Assembly (NCBI RefSeq): GCF_900117445.1
Contig: NZ_FPEJ01000003.1
Coordinates: forward strand, 248,001-312,000
Origin: Hyphomicrobium sp. NDB2Meth4
Lineage (GTDB): Bacteria > Pseudomonadota > Alphaproteobacteria > Rhizobiales > Hyphomicrobiaceae
Direction: 5' to 3'
DNA: 64,000 nucleotides
A model generated the notes under the pieces. The model saw only the letters and a program-made list of their open reading frames with translations. It searched no databases and was not told the origin of the DNA. The position numbers and the translations under genes were made by a program. Shown here one piece after another: positions 1 through 9,272 of the stretch (position 1 is its first letter; the number at the start of each line of letters is the position of its first letter).

Positions 1-2
1 GC

Positions 3-23
3 TGGCGCAAAACGATTGCGCCA
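3..23. repeat. short inverted repeat at window edge
   Basis: TGGCGCAA (3-10) and TTGCGCCA (16-23) form a perfect 8-bp stem with a 5-base loop. There is no clear T-run on either side. It may be the terminator or stem-loop of a gene outside the window. Confidence 0.3.
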
Positions 24-99
24 ACGATCCATCCCGATCCAGAATGTCTGCCTGCGCATCTTATGCGGATGATCTTCCTGCCGAGCATGGAGGAACGTC

Positions 100-489
100 G
101 TGGCAAGACTTGCAGCCATCGTGCTGGCGCTATGCGCCTTGTGCCCCGCGCCCGCTGCGCGCGCCGAGCCGGTCTATGACTTCGTCACCAATTGCCGCCA
201 CCAGCGCCTCGGCGACTGCTTCGCCTTGATCAACGAGCGCCTCAATGTCCTCAATAGCGGAGCGCACCCGAGCATATGCCTGCCGCGTGCCTTCGGCGGC
301 CTGATGCTTGGAGACGGCGTCGTCCCCGTCTCCCTGCTCGAGCACGTCCGGGTTAAGCTTTCCGCCGCCCGCTTCGGCCACTCGGGCGACGACGCAAACG
401 CCACCATCGCCAGCATTATCAACGGCATTTACCCTTGCGAGCGCCCCCGCGCGGCCATGGCCCCGGTTCCGGCGACCCGCCCCCGTTGA
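100..489 (+). CDS. small exported Rap1a/Tai-like protein
   Basis: This 129-residue protein starts with a GTG codon 4 bases after GGAGGA (90-95). Residues 1-22 are a typical signal peptide ending ARA, so it is exported to the periplasm. The mature part has cysteines spaced as in the Rap1a/Tai family (NCRHQRLGDC, then ICLP, then a terminal IYPC), with a hydrophobic helix between them. Rap1a/Tai proteins include immunity proteins against type VI amidase effectors, but many alphaproteobacterial members have no effector partner, and none is visible here. The family call rests on pattern only, and function is unknown. It lies 110 bases upstream of ychF on the same strand. Confidence 0.7.
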   Translation: MARLAAIVLALCALCPAPAARAEPVYDFVTNCRHQRLGDCFALINERLNVLNSGAHPSICLPRAFGGLMLGDGVVPVSLLEHVRVKLSAARFGHSGDDANATIASIINGIYPCERPRAAMAPVPATRPR

Positions 490-598
490 TCTGCGGCAAC
501 ACCGGGCTTCACTTTTGCAGCCGAAGCCTCTAGGCATGCGGCAACCTCCGGCTGAGCCCCTCCGCTCGCCTCCCATCACATAACCCGAGACGGAAATC

Positions 599-1696
<1,098 letters not shown>

Positions 1697-2086
1697 CCCA
1701 CTGAGCGATGCCGGGACAGTTCCCAGCCATCGAGCCCGATGTCTCCGGCATGCTCGATGTCGGAGACCGGCATCAAATTTAACGGCCGGTATGACGTAAG
1801 CGGACATCAAGCGACCGCGTGAAGACTGCACAGGCAATGGCAAGCCAGCCACCAGCGTGTGCTCGACAGTGCGCAGGGCACGGTGGCGGCAGCCAATTCA
1901 TGCCTCTGGTCATCCAATTACTGAGCGAGTTTGCAGATCTGTAAGTTTGGCAAACCCGAACGCTAAGGCTTGTGGATAATTTGTGCCACGCCCATCTGTG
2001 CCCCACACTGAGAGGCTGTCCCCATTGGCAGCGACCTGATCCGCGCCCATATGCCTGCAATCGCCATCCAACATGGAGGTTCCGGC
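1697..2086. other. 390-base gap after ychF
   Basis: No convincing gene is present. One imperfect stem-loop lies soon after ychF: GTCTCCG (1741-1747) pairs with CGGAGAC (1761-1767), followed by a weak CAAATTT. It may end ychF transcription. The open frames here on either strand have no ribosome site and an odd composition (Trp, Arg and Cys rich). Confidence 0.4.
2075..2079 (+). promoter_or_regulatory. Shine-Dalgarno site that fixes the next start
   Basis: GGAGG lies 7 bases before the ATG at 2087, so that codon is preferred over the in-frame ATG at 2051. Confidence 0.6.
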
Positions 2087-2269
2087 ATGCAGGCGATGGA
2101 AATCCAGGAACACGCGCGCAAACTGCGAGAGGCGAGAGGCGAATTGGCTCTGGCTCACGCCGCGCAAAAGGCCCGCGATCTAGAGCACCAAGGGAACACA
2201 ATCGAAGCGCAGAACTGGCGGCGTATTGAAGCGGCGCTGCGCCAGATGCAAGGCCCACGCGTTAGCTAG
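2087..2269 (+). CDS. small helical protein, function unknown
   Basis: A 60-residue protein starting at the ATG at 2087, which has a strong ribosome site. An upstream ATG at 2051 lacks one. The sequence is charged and mostly helical (EHARKLREARGELALAHA, then NWRRIEAALRQM), with no signal peptide or membrane segment. The composition is typical of small conserved cytoplasmic proteins in Hyphomicrobiales, but I know no function. It stands alone between ychF and the next small exported protein. Confidence 0.6.
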   Translation: MQAMEIQEHARKLREARGELALAHAAQKARDLEHQGNTIEAQNWRRIEAALRQMQGPRVS

Positions 2270-2325
2270 GGATAGGGGGGTAGCGGCCTCGTCGCTACTC
2301 CCATAGGGACGGGACAAGAAACAAC

Positions 2326-2586
2326 ATGAGCAATATTGCCAAAGCACTCGTTTCCGTAATGTGCCTCGCAGCGTTGAGCGCGACGGCTTCTGCCGACACG
2401 ACGCTGAACGCCGCCACCTCAAAGCCCGATCAATCGCCCGCGGTCACCACCGGCAGCATTGACGTCGAGCCATCGTTCGAAAAGCGAATTGAGGAATGCA
2501 TGGCCATCTGGGACAGAAAAACCCACATGACCAAAGCGCAGTGGAAGCGCTCCTGCCGAACGACGCTGCAAAGCCTCGACGACTGA
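2326..2586 (+). CDS. small exported protein, function unknown
   Basis: This 86-residue protein begins with a signal peptide of about 23 residues (MSNIAKALVSVMCLAALSA, cleavage after TASA). The mature part has a Thr/Ser/Pro-rich stretch and then a C-terminal segment with two cysteines (EECMAIWD and RSCRTTL) that could form a disulfide. It is therefore probably periplasmic. I do not recognise a family. It lies just before the convergent aldolase gene, whose stop is 10 bases away. Confidence 0.65.
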   Translation: MSNIAKALVSVMCLAALSATASADTTLNAATSKPDQSPAVTTGSIDVEPSFEKRIEECMAIWDRKTHMTKAQWKRSCRTTLQSLDD

Positions 2587-2596
2587 TTTGCGCTGA

Positions 2597-3283
2597 TCAA
2601 GTATCCTGCGCGCGCTGCCCATAGCTTTTGAAGCGTTCCAGCACGCGCGCCATTTCCTCTTCCGGCAGGATATGCGCCTCGCCGATCGACAGCACATTCA
2701 CGTATTGCTGCGCCAGCACTTCCACCTCGTGCGCAAGCTCCAGCGCCTGGGCGAGATCCTTGCCGATCGCGATCTGCCCGTGGTTCGCCATCAGGCATGC
2801 ATTGCGGTGCGCGAGCCCCTCGGCCACATGCTGCGCTAATTCCTCCGTGCCGAACGTGTCGTACGGCACCATCGGAATATCGCTGCCGCCCGCAACGGCA
2901 ACCATGTAGTGAAACGCCGGGATCGGCTTGTGCGCGCACGCTAGCACTGTGGCGTACAGCGAATGCGTATGCACCACCGCATTCATGTCCGCGCGCGCCC
3001 GATAGGCCGCCAGATGAAAGCGCCACTCGCTCGACGGCTTGCGCAGCGACCGCCCCTGCAACGTCCCCTTGCCGGTGACGAATACGATATCGCGCGGCTT
3101 CAGCGTCTCGTATTGCATCCCGGTCGGCGTAATCAGCATGCCGCCCTTCCAGCGGCACGAGACGTTCCCCGATCGCCCCGGCGACAGCCCTGACCGGCTC
3201 ATCGCCAGCGCCGTATCGATCACCGCGCGGCGCGCGCGCTTCTCGGCATCGTCCAACTTCGTTTGCTTATCCGCCTTCGTCAC
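2597..3283 (-). CDS. class II aldolase/adducin family protein (Ald2/FucA-like)
   Basis: A class II aldolase of about 228 residues. The family's phosphate-binding SGNVS motif is near residue 38. The zinc-ligand pair HTH is in VVHTHSLYATVLA, and a later histidine occurs in MANHGQIAIG. These enzymes cleave sugar phosphates such as fuculose-1-phosphate to DHAP and an aldehyde. The gene is the last of the apt / zinc-ribbon / mtnA operon. This suggests a methylthioribulose-1-phosphate aldolase, as in the DHAP shunt, rather than fucose use. It could also be the methylthioribulose-phosphate dehydratase MtnB, a member of the same superfamily, but no mtnC, mtnD or other downstream genes are visible. 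A GTG at 3319 is an alternative start. Confidence 0.85.
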   Translation of the reverse strand: MTKADKQTKLDDAEKRARRAVIDTALAMSRSGLSPGRSGNVSCRWKGGMLITPTGMQYETLKPRDIVFVTGKGTLQGRSLRKPSSEWRFHLAAYRARADMNAVVHTHSLYATVLACAHKPIPAFHYMVAVAGGSDIPMVPYDTFGTEELAQHVAEGLAHRNACLMANHGQIAIGKDLAQALELAHEVEVLAQQYVNVLSIGEAHILPEEEMARVLERFKSYGQRAQDT

Positions 3284-3364
3284 GGCACATCGCCCGCAGC
3301 CCAATCGTCTCGGGCACACCCTGCCACAGGTTCTTTGGCAGAAATATAAAAGGTTGTAGCAGCG

Positions 3365-4459
3365 CTAGCCGCCCGCCCGTTCCGGATAGAGCGAAAGCAG
3401 CCCCTCACGCGTCGCCGGGCAGACGCCCCGCTCGGTAATGAACCCCGTCACGAGCCGCGCCGGCGTCACGTCGAACGCCGGATTGCCGGCGGGCGACCCG
3501 GGCGCTGCGATCTCTATCGTAACGACCGTCCCGTCCGGCAGGCGGCCAGGCATCTTCAGCACCTCATCGCCCGAGCGCTCCTCAATCGGAATCGACATGC
3601 CCTCATCGAGCGTCCAGTCGATCGTCGAGTGCGGCAGCGCCACGTAGAACGGAACGCCATTGTCCTTCGCCGCCAGTGCCTTCAGATACGTGCCGATCTT
3701 GTTGGCGACATCCCCATTGGCCGCCACCCGGTCCGTGCCGACGATGACGAGGTCGACCTTGCCGTGCTGCATCAGATGCCCGCCCGCGTTGTCGACCACG
3801 ATTGTGTGCGGAACACCATGACTGCCGAGCTCATACGCGGTGAGGGAAGCGCCCTGATTGCGCGGACGCGTCTCGTCCACCCACACATGCAGCGGCACGC
3901 CCGCATCGTGCGCCTGATAGATCGGCGACGTCGCAGTGCCCCAGTCGACGCAGGCGAGCCAGCCCGCGTTGCAATGGGTCAGCACCTCGACGGGCGTGCC
4001 GCCCTTCTTCGCGGCGATGTCATCAATCAGCGCCTTGCCGTGAACGCCGATCAGCCTGCACGTCTCCACGTCGTCGTCGCAGATCTGCGCGGCACGGGCA
4101 TACGCGGCCGCAACACGGTCCGCGCGCGGCAGGTTCAGCACTGCCCGGCGCATTTCATCCAGCGCCCAGCGCAGGTTGATCGCCGTCGGACGCTGCTTGG
4201 CGAGGTAGGCGCATGCGCGATCGATGGCTTCATCCGAAGCGTCCTCACGTATCGCCATCGCCAGGCCATACGCAGCCGTAGCGCCGATCAGAGGTGCGCC
4301 ACGCACCTGCATCGTCAAGATCGCGCGCGCTGCATCCTCCATCGACTTCAACGGCACCACGACAAATTCGTGCGGCAGCCGCGTCTGATCAATGACCTCC
4401 ACCGACCAGCCATCTCCGGTCAGCCATATCGTCCGGTACGCTTCGCCGTTGATCTTCAT
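3365..4459 (-). CDS. mtnA: S-methyl-5-thioribose-1-phosphate isomerase
   Basis: A full-length 364-residue MtnA of the eIF2B-like isomerase fold. It converts methylthioribose-1-phosphate to methylthioribulose-1-phosphate. Family motifs are present: [17 protein letters not shown] near residue 52, [11 protein letters not shown] with the catalytic cysteine near residue 168, and the Asp-containing [19 protein letters not shown] near residue 245. It follows the zinc-ribbon gene by 3 bases and precedes the aldolase gene, so the three are probably co-transcribed with apt. The set fits methylthioadenosine breakdown. Confidence 0.96.
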   Translation of the reverse strand: MKINGEAYRTIWLTGDGWSVEVIDQTRLPHEFVVVPLKSMEDAARAILTMQVRGAPLIGATAAYGLAMAIREDASDEAIDRACAYLAKQRPTAINLRWALDEMRRAVLNLPRADRVAAAYARAAQICDDDVETCRLIGVHGKALIDDIAAKKGGTPVEVLTHCNAGWLACVDWGTATSPIYQAHDAGVPLHVWVDETRPRNQGASLTAYELGSHGVPHTIVVDNAGGHLMQHGKVDLVIVGTDRVAANGDVANKIGTYLKALAAKDNGVPFYVALPHSTIDWTLDEGMSIPIEERSGDEVLKMPGRLPDGTVVTIEIAAPGSPAGNPAFDVTPARLVTGFITERGVCPATREGLLSLYPERAGG

Positions 4460-4462
4460 CGC

Positions 4463-4699
4463 TCAATCGCCACCAGACATGATCGGAGACATGGGAATGT
4501 GAATGGTATGGCCGAGCCCGCACGACGGGCATGAAATCACATACCATTCGGCATAAGGGCGCGTGGAGCGATCCTCGATGACAAGGCCGTCCGCTTCGCA
4601 GACCGGGCACGCCACAGGCTCCCGCGGCGACAGCCGCCAATCTGCCACGCGCGCCAACGCCTCACGAACTAGATCTGGAGGAAGAGGCTTTCCGCTCAC
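4463..4699 (-). CDS. small zinc-ribbon protein inside the mtnA operon
   Basis: A 78-residue soluble protein with two paired cysteine motifs, CPVC (about residue 35) and CPSCG (about residue 57). Together they form a likely four-cysteine zinc ribbon. The rest includes an N-terminal helix (LVREALARVADWRL) and HTIHIP near the end. It begins 5 bases after apt ends and stops 3 bases before mtnA starts, so it is part of one transcript. I do not recognise a named family. It could aid metal delivery, act as a regulator or be an enzyme subunit, but none of this is shown by the sequence. Confidence 0.75.
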   Translation of the reverse strand: MSGKPLPPDLVREALARVADWRLSPREPVACPVCEADGLVIEDRSTRPYAEWYVISCPSCGLGHTIHIPMSPIMSGGD

Positions 4700-4704
4700 G
4701 CCTA

Positions 4705-5235
4705 TTAGTGCCCTTCGAACGCCATCAGCGCATGCGTGCGCACACCATGGCTACGCAACAGGTCGAGACCGCCCAGATCCGGCAGATCGACGAGAAACGC
4801 AGCACCCGCCACCAGTCCGCCCGTGCGGCTGATCAACTTCGCGGCAGCTTCCGCCGTGCCGCCGGTCGCGATCAGATCGTCGACGATCAGGATGCGCTCA
4901 CCCGGCTTGATGGCATCGGCGTGAATCTCGATGATGTCGACGCCATATTCCAGCGTGTACTGCTGCCCGATCGTCTTCCACGGCAGCTTGCCCTTCTTGC
5001 GAATGGGAATGAAGCCGCACGACAGCCGATCGGCAACCGCGCCCCCCAGGATGAACCCGCGCGCCTCGATCCCCGCCACCGCGTCGATCTTATCGTCGAG
5101 ATAGGGCGCTGCCATCGCTTCCACCGAGGCCTTGAACCCTTCGGCGTTGCCCATCAGCGTCGTTACGTCCCGGAACAGAATCCCAGGCTTCGGGTAATCC
5201 GGAATCGTACGTACAAGGTGCCGCAAGTCGATCAA
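4705..5235 (-). CDS. apt: adenine phosphoribosyltransferase
   Basis: Apt joins adenine and PRPP to make AMP. The protein is 176 residues if translation starts at the TTG at 5235, giving MIDLRHLVRTIPDYPKPG, the usual Apt N-terminus. The PRPP-binding loop is LIVDDLIATGGTAEAAAKL near residue 117. It heads the operon with the zinc-ribbon gene, mtnA and the aldolase. This makes sense because MTA phosphorylase (MtnP, encoded at 10.7-11.6 kb) releases adenine. An upstream start at 5286 would add 17 residues of atypical sequence and is less likely. Confidence 0.95.
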   Translation of the reverse strand: MIDLRHLVRTIPDYPKPGILFRDVTTLMGNAEGFKASVEAMAAPYLDDKIDAVAGIEARGFILGGAVADRLSCGFIPIRKKGKLPWKTIGQQYTLEYGVDIIEIHADAIKPGERILIVDDLIATGGTAEAAAKLISRTGGLVAGAAFLVDLPDLGGLDLLRSHGVRTHALMAFEGH

Positions 5236-5241
5236 GTGAAG

Positions 5242-5248
5242 CCCTCCC
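5242..5248 (-). promoter_or_regulatory. Shine-Dalgarno site for apt
   Basis: On the minus strand GGGAGGG lies 6 bases before the TTG at 5233-5235. This supports that codon as the apt start. Confidence 0.55.
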
Positions 5249-5373
5249 GCCAAATTGCGGGCGCAAAATAGCAATATCGATCTCAAGACGGTAGGCGTTT
5301 TACCGCCGCCCGATCACTGCATTGCTTAGACGCCTTTCTCGCGCCAGCACGTGAGAATTGCGTGACACATGTT

Positions 5374-5378
5374 GGAGG
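5374..5378 (+). promoter_or_regulatory. Shine-Dalgarno site that fixes the next start
   Basis: GGAGG lies 8 bases before the GTG at 5387, so the upstream ATG at 5369 is probably not used. Confidence 0.55.
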
Positions 5379-5386
5379 CATTTCCC

Positions 5387-5770
5387 GTGGCCAGCGTTGA
5401 TTTCCCCCTCACGGCAGATGAGGGACTGGACGATCTCCCCCGAACTCTGAGGCGCGAACGAGAGGCGCGCGAGCGCGCAGCCCGGCAAAAAGAAGCCAAA
5501 GCGCGCGCCGCCACCCTCACCCACGACTTCGGCGGGGCCGACATTCAGGAACACGCGTACCCCACCGAAGCCCCGGCCGGAACGGCCGTCACGCGCTTCG
5601 AGGTACCTTTCACCCACCTCATGGCCTTCTCGATCAAGGCCGTGCTCGCCGCTATTCCCGCCCTGATGCTTCTCGGCGCTATTCTCTGGGTCGCCGGCGC
5701 CCTGCTCAAGGCCTACTTCCCCGAGTTGGTGCACATGGAAATCCTCATCAACTTCCCAAAGCCGGCCTGA
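5387..5770 (+). CDS. single-span membrane protein, function unknown
   Basis: A 127-residue protein from the GTG at 5387. The N-terminal half is very charged and helical (LRREREARERAARQKEAK), as in a short coiled coil. One long hydrophobic segment follows (about residues 82-108, AVLAAIPALMLLGAILWVAG), then a short C-terminal tail. It is probably an inner-membrane protein with a cytoplasmic coiled-coil domain. No family is recognised. It ends 18 bases before the DUF4375 gene, so the two may be co-transcribed. Confidence 0.7.
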   Translation: MASVDFPLTADEGLDDLPRTLRREREARERAARQKEAKARAATLTHDFGGADIQEHAYPTEAPAGTAVTRFEVPFTHLMAFSIKAVLAAIPALMLLGAILWVAGALLKAYFPELVHMEILINFPKPA

Positions 5771-5788
5771 GGCTACGGCGCGGCGAAC

Positions 5789-7030
5789 ATGCGCATCTCT
5801 TCGTTCGCAGCCATCATTGCCGCCGCGGGCGTTGTCGTGCTCGCGGCGAGCGAGGGCTCCATTGCCCGCGACGCGACCGACGCCTCACCGCACGCGGCCG
5901 AAACGAAGACGGACAACCCGCTCGACGTGCGCGTCCCCATACCGTCCGCCTCGCGCGATGTGCAGGACAACGGCTGCCGGGTCCGCCCCACGCCATCCGA
6001 AACCTTCAATGACACCGACGCTGACCTGCATCACGTCGCCTTCGAAGACCTCATCTCCGAGGCAATCGGCGGCGTGACGGTGCGCGCCGCGATAGATCCT
6101 CCCGCAGCATTCGTCGCTTCGCTCGACGCCCTCGAGCCCGAAATGCGCACGCTGGTGATGCTCGATGTGCTTCGCGACAGCCTCGGGCGCGACGGTCTGC
6201 ACACGTTTTTCTTTATGCGCATGGGCTCTTTCGCGCCGAACATTCGCGATGCATTGAAACAAGCGGGGTTGCAGCACCACTACGACCTGTTCTCGCAAGC
6301 CATGGCCCTTTTTGGCCCTGACTACCCGCTCGCGGAGAGCGCGCGCGCCAAGCGCTACGCCTATTCATCCCTCGACACGCCGATGAACGAATTCGACAAG
6401 AAGATGCTGCAGATCTCCGTTGAATTCGGCTCGCGCGATCAGTTCGGCAAGACCATCGCCGCCTATGTCGAGCGCACGCCCACTCTCTTCTCACGCATTG
6501 AGGCCGAACGCGCCCACCTCGGCGAGATCGCACGCCTGCGCTACCTCAACCGCGCACTCCTGCAGCGCGCCGCAGCCTGGATCGACGACGAGCGCCAGCT
6601 CGCGCGCAACCTCGCGAACCTCCCCAAAGAGCAGCGCACCCTGCTGGCCATGCACGTATTCAACGCCGAGTTCGGAAACGGCGGTGTGCATCAGTTCTTC
6701 CTAAACTCGAGTGGCGCCTTCGCCCCTGAGGTCTATGACGCCTTCATCGAACTCGGCCTTGATCGCCAGGCGGCCATATTCAAGCGCGGCCTCGACCTGT
6801 TCGGCTCCCGCTATGAGCGAGATACCCAGCGGCGTCAGGCACGCTTCTTCGACCGGCCCGAATGGAACGATTGGGATAAGCAGCTCGAAGCCCTCACCGA
6901 TGCCTTCTATGGGCTCGACGGTGGCATGACTGTCGTTCAGTTGAACAACGGCGCAGCCGTCGAAGGCGGACCGGGCATCTGGCCGGCCATGGCGGTCTAC
7001 GCGCGCAATAAGGGGCTTCTGCCGTGCTGA
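5789..7030 (+). CDS. exported protein with two DUF4375 (DMP19-like) domains
   Basis: A 413-residue protein with an N-terminal signal-like segment (MRISSFAAIIAAAGVVVLAA) and then two copies of one domain. Copy 1 (about residues 110-195) has HTFFFMRMGSFAPNIRDAL and ALFGPDYP. Copy 2 (about residues 275-355) has GGVHQFFLNSSGAFAPEVYD and DLFGSRYE. This NGG-HQFF-NSSG signature is that of DUF4375, the family of the Neisseria DNA-mimic protein DMP19. The known DMP19 is cytoplasmic and blocks a DNA-binding regulator. A signal peptide and a tandem copy would be unusual, so function here is open. It starts 18 bases after the preceding membrane-protein gene. Confidence 0.8.
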   Translation: MRISSFAAIIAAAGVVVLAASEGSIARDATDASPHAAETKTDNPLDVRVPIPSASRDVQDNGCRVRPTPSETFNDTDADLHHVAFEDLISEAIGGVTVRAAIDPPAAFVASLDALEPEMRTLVMLDVLRDSLGRDGLHTFFFMRMGSFAPNIRDALKQAGLQHHYDLFSQAMALFGPDYPLAESARAKRYAYSSLDTPMNEFDKKMLQISVEFGSRDQFGKTIAAYVERTPTLFSRIEAERAHLGEIARLRYLNRALLQRAAAWIDDERQLARNLANLPKEQRTLLAMHVFNAEFGNGGVHQFFLNSSGAFAPEVYDAFIELGLDRQAAIFKRGLDLFGSRYERDTQRRQARFFDRPEWNDWDKQLEALTDAFYGLDGGMTVVQLNNGAAVEGGPGIWPAMAVYARNKGLLPC

Positions 7031-7038
7031 CACTCCAG

Positions 7039-7854
7039 TCAGTGCGCCGCCATGTGCCCGAGGTAAGCGATCACCGCATCGAGGTCGCTGTCGGATAGCG
7101 CCTTCTCAGTGAACCCAGGCATCTGCTGCTGCGGCCACGTGCGCACCGATTTCGGATTGCGGATCAGCGCGCGCAACCCTTGCGGGGTCAGATACTGCGT
7201 CGGGTTCATCGGCGCGCCGAGATCGGGACCGATGTCTGCTGCGCCGCCGCCCTTCATGCGATGGCAAGGCATGCATTGCGTCACGAACACCGCCTGCCCA
7301 CGCCTCGCCGGCGCATCCGCAGCCAATCCATCATCCACCGCGATCTGCGGCCACCGCTGCGCCGGCGATTGCATGCCGGAAATCGCAACTGTCTGGTACG
7401 GCCATAGCTCAGTGCCGACCTTGCTGCGCTCTGGGTTCTGCCACACCACGTAGAATGGACCAGCTGAGGCGTCCTTCCCCGGCAGCGGCGGCCATGGCTC
7501 GCCCGGCGGCTCGATCGCAACCCACGCGACGCTGCCGCCCTGCGCCGCTCCGGCAACGAGCTGCATCGGGATCTGCGAGACAAAGCCGTCCGCCGCCCGA
7601 ACCTCCAGCGTTTCGAAACGCTCTGCAGCTTCCTTCCCGATCAACGCCACCAGCGGCACCGCCCGATAACGCATCGCCTTGTGATACGATACGTCATCCG
7701 CGATTTCGATCGTCGCGGCATCGGGACGCTTCAGCAACTCCTCGGCCGTAAGGCTGCGCGTGTCATCGCCGAACGTCACCGACAGCGCTTCGCCCGCGCA
7801 TGCCGGAAAAGCTGCAAGCAGCGCCACCGCCAAGAAGAGCAATGCCTTGAGCAT
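7039..7854 (-). CDS. exported c-type cytochrome with N-terminal molybdopterin-oxidoreductase-like domain
   Basis: A 271-residue periplasmic protein. The signal peptide (MLKALLFLAVALLAAFPACA) supports the start at 7854, where AGGTGG lies just upstream. A GTG at 7881 is less likely. Residues about 25-165 resemble the non-catalytic fold of sulfite-oxidase-type proteins (LTAEELLKRPDAATIEI, then YRAVPLVALIG). Residues about 180-271 form a class I cytochrome c with the haem motif CMPCH and a late Met ligand in QQMPGFTEKALSD. The role is probably electron transfer in a periplasmic oxidation, but the partner is not in view. It converges with the DUF4375 gene. Confidence 0.85.
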   Translation of the reverse strand: MLKALLFLAVALLAAFPACAGEALSVTFGDDTRSLTAEELLKRPDAATIEIADDVSYHKAMRYRAVPLVALIGKEAAERFETLEVRAADGFVSQIPMQLVAGAAQGGSVAWVAIEPPGEPWPPLPGKDASAGPFYVVWQNPERSKVGTELWPYQTVAISGMQSPAQRWPQIAVDDGLAADAPARRGQAVFVTQCMPCHRMKGGGAADIGPDLGAPMNPTQYLTPQGLRALIRNPKSVRTWPQQQMPGFTEKALSDSDLDAVIAYLGHMAAH

Positions 7855-7929
7855 CAGCCACCTGAAGTTTGATCCGGCCACGCCGGCACTGTAGCGTTAG
7901 GGCATACCGGCAAGCAAAGGAGCTTTCGC

Positions 7930-8154
7930 ATGTCCGGCAATCGCGACACCCCCGAAGCGCAACTCTGCGCCCTCGACGGGGCGTTGGACGTCCTCTTCAC
8001 CTTGCGCGAGGAGTTTGCCCAGTGGCTCGAGGAGGCCCAGAGCGAAGAACGCCGCGAGGAACTGGAAAACGTCTATCGCCACATCGACACGATGGAGCGC
8101 GAATATCAGCGCCGCCGCGAAGAGGCGATGAAGACGCTCGCAGCCAAAGGATAG
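7930..8154 (+). CDS. small coiled-coil protein, function unknown
   Basis: A 74-residue acidic helical protein (FAQWLEEAQSEERREELENV, then DTMEREYQRRREEAMKTL) without signal or membrane segment. AAGGAG lies 9 bases before the ATG, which supports translation. It ends exactly where the convergent iminopeptidase gene ends. No family is recognised. Confidence 0.65.
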   Translation: MSGNRDTPEAQLCALDGALDVLFTLREEFAQWLEEAQSEERREELENVYRHIDTMEREYQRRREEAMKTLAAKG

Positions 8155-9114
8155 CTACGCGCACACGCCAAGCTCTGTCACCGCCGCAGTCAGCGCATCC
8201 ATCACGCCGGGCTCGGTAATGGCATGGCCCGCCTTGTCGACGATCTGCAGCCGGCAGTTGCCCCAAGCTTCCGCGAGATCATACGCCGTCTTGGGCGGAC
8301 ACAGCAGGTCATAGCGCCCCTGCACGATCACGCCCGGTATCCCGCGCAGCTTGTGCGCCTCGCGCAGCAACTGATCGTCTTCGAGGAAGAAATTGCTACG
8401 AATGTAGTGCCCCTCGATGATCGGAGTTGGCGGCAGTCGCCCGCCAGTTCCCTCTCCAACCGCGACATGCGCATCGGCGGGTGAAAGCTCCGAAAGCACC
8501 CGCTCGTATGAGGCCCAAGCGCGTGCGGCTGGAAAATGCACTGCGGGATCGGGATCGGCGAGCCGACGCAGATAGGCAGCCAGCGGGTCGGACCGATCAT
8601 CCTCCGGCAACGCAGCGACGAACGCGTCATAAAGTTCAGGCCGAAATAGCTTCGGGCCTTCGATAAAGGCCCATTCGACTTCGCGCCGCGTCCCAAGAAA
8701 AATCGCGCGCAGCGCCAGACCTCTCACGCGCTCCGGATGCGCCTCCGCATAAGCGACCGCCAGCGTCGAGCCCCACGAGCCGCCAACCACGAGCCAGCGA
8801 TCGATGCCGAAATGCTCCCGGATCGCCTCGATATCGGCAACCTGCTTTTGCGTCGTGTTCTCGTTGAGCGACAGATGCGGATGGCTTCGCCCCGCCCCGC
8901 GCTGATCGAACAGAAACGCGTGAAAGCGCGCCGGGTCGAACAGCCTGCGATGGATGTGCTGCGAGCCGCTCCCCGGCCCTCCATGCAGGAAAATCGCCGG
9001 AACACCGCCGCGCCGGCCCACCTCCTCGACATACAGCCAATGCCCGTCACCGACGCAAAGCATGCGTGCATCGAACGGGCGCAAGGGGTCAGAGCTTGGT
9101 GCGCTATCAGGCAT
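8155..9114 (-). CDS. pip: prolyl aminopeptidase (proline iminopeptidase), copy 1
   Basis: An alpha/beta hydrolase of the S33 family that removes N-terminal proline from peptides. With the ATG at 9114 it has 319 residues, the usual length. The oxyanion region is LHGGPGSGS near residue 42, followed by DQRGAGRSHPH. The nucleophile elbow is GGSWGSTLAVAYAEAHPERV (Ser near residue 114), and the late acid and histidine are in QGRYDLLCPP and KAGHAITEPG. A second member is encoded at 55.7-56.7 kb. They share the same motifs but differ clearly in sequence, so they look like old paralogs rather than a recent duplication. Confidence 0.9.
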   Translation of the reverse strand: MPDSAPSSDPLRPFDARMLCVGDGHWLYVEEVGRRGGVPAIFLHGGPGSGSQHIHRRLFDPARFHAFLFDQRGAGRSHPHLSLNENTTQKQVADIEAIREHFGIDRWLVVGGSWGSTLAVAYAEAHPERVRGLALRAIFLGTRREVEWAFIEGPKLFRPELYDAFVAALPEDDRSDPLAAYLRRLADPDPAVHFPAARAWASYERVLSELSPADAHVAVGEGTGGRLPPTPIIEGHYIRSNFFLEDDQLLREAHKLRGIPGVIVQGRYDLLCPPKTAYDLAEAWGNCRLQIVDKAGHAITEPGVMDALTAAVTELGVCA

Positions 9115-9272
9115 GGCGCGTGTGTGCCGCTCCCCGCCCCGCCGCGCAAGCCCCAATCATCATCTCTTGATCCAAGGGCGCAGCGAATGGGTTAAGCTTC
9201 GCTGTGGCGATCCTTACTGGACGCCACTTGTCGGCCCACGACGAGAACAAACCCCGCGGAGCCGGAAATCAC

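Noticed and set aside
1779-2258. 159-residue minus-strand open frame after ychF
   Set aside because: Cys, Trp and Arg rich with no ribosome site; the plus-strand small gene at 2087-2269 is better supported.
5300-5734. 144-residue minus-strand open frame
   Set aside because: The plus-strand gene at 5387-5770 has a strong ribosome site and a membrane helix; this one has neither.
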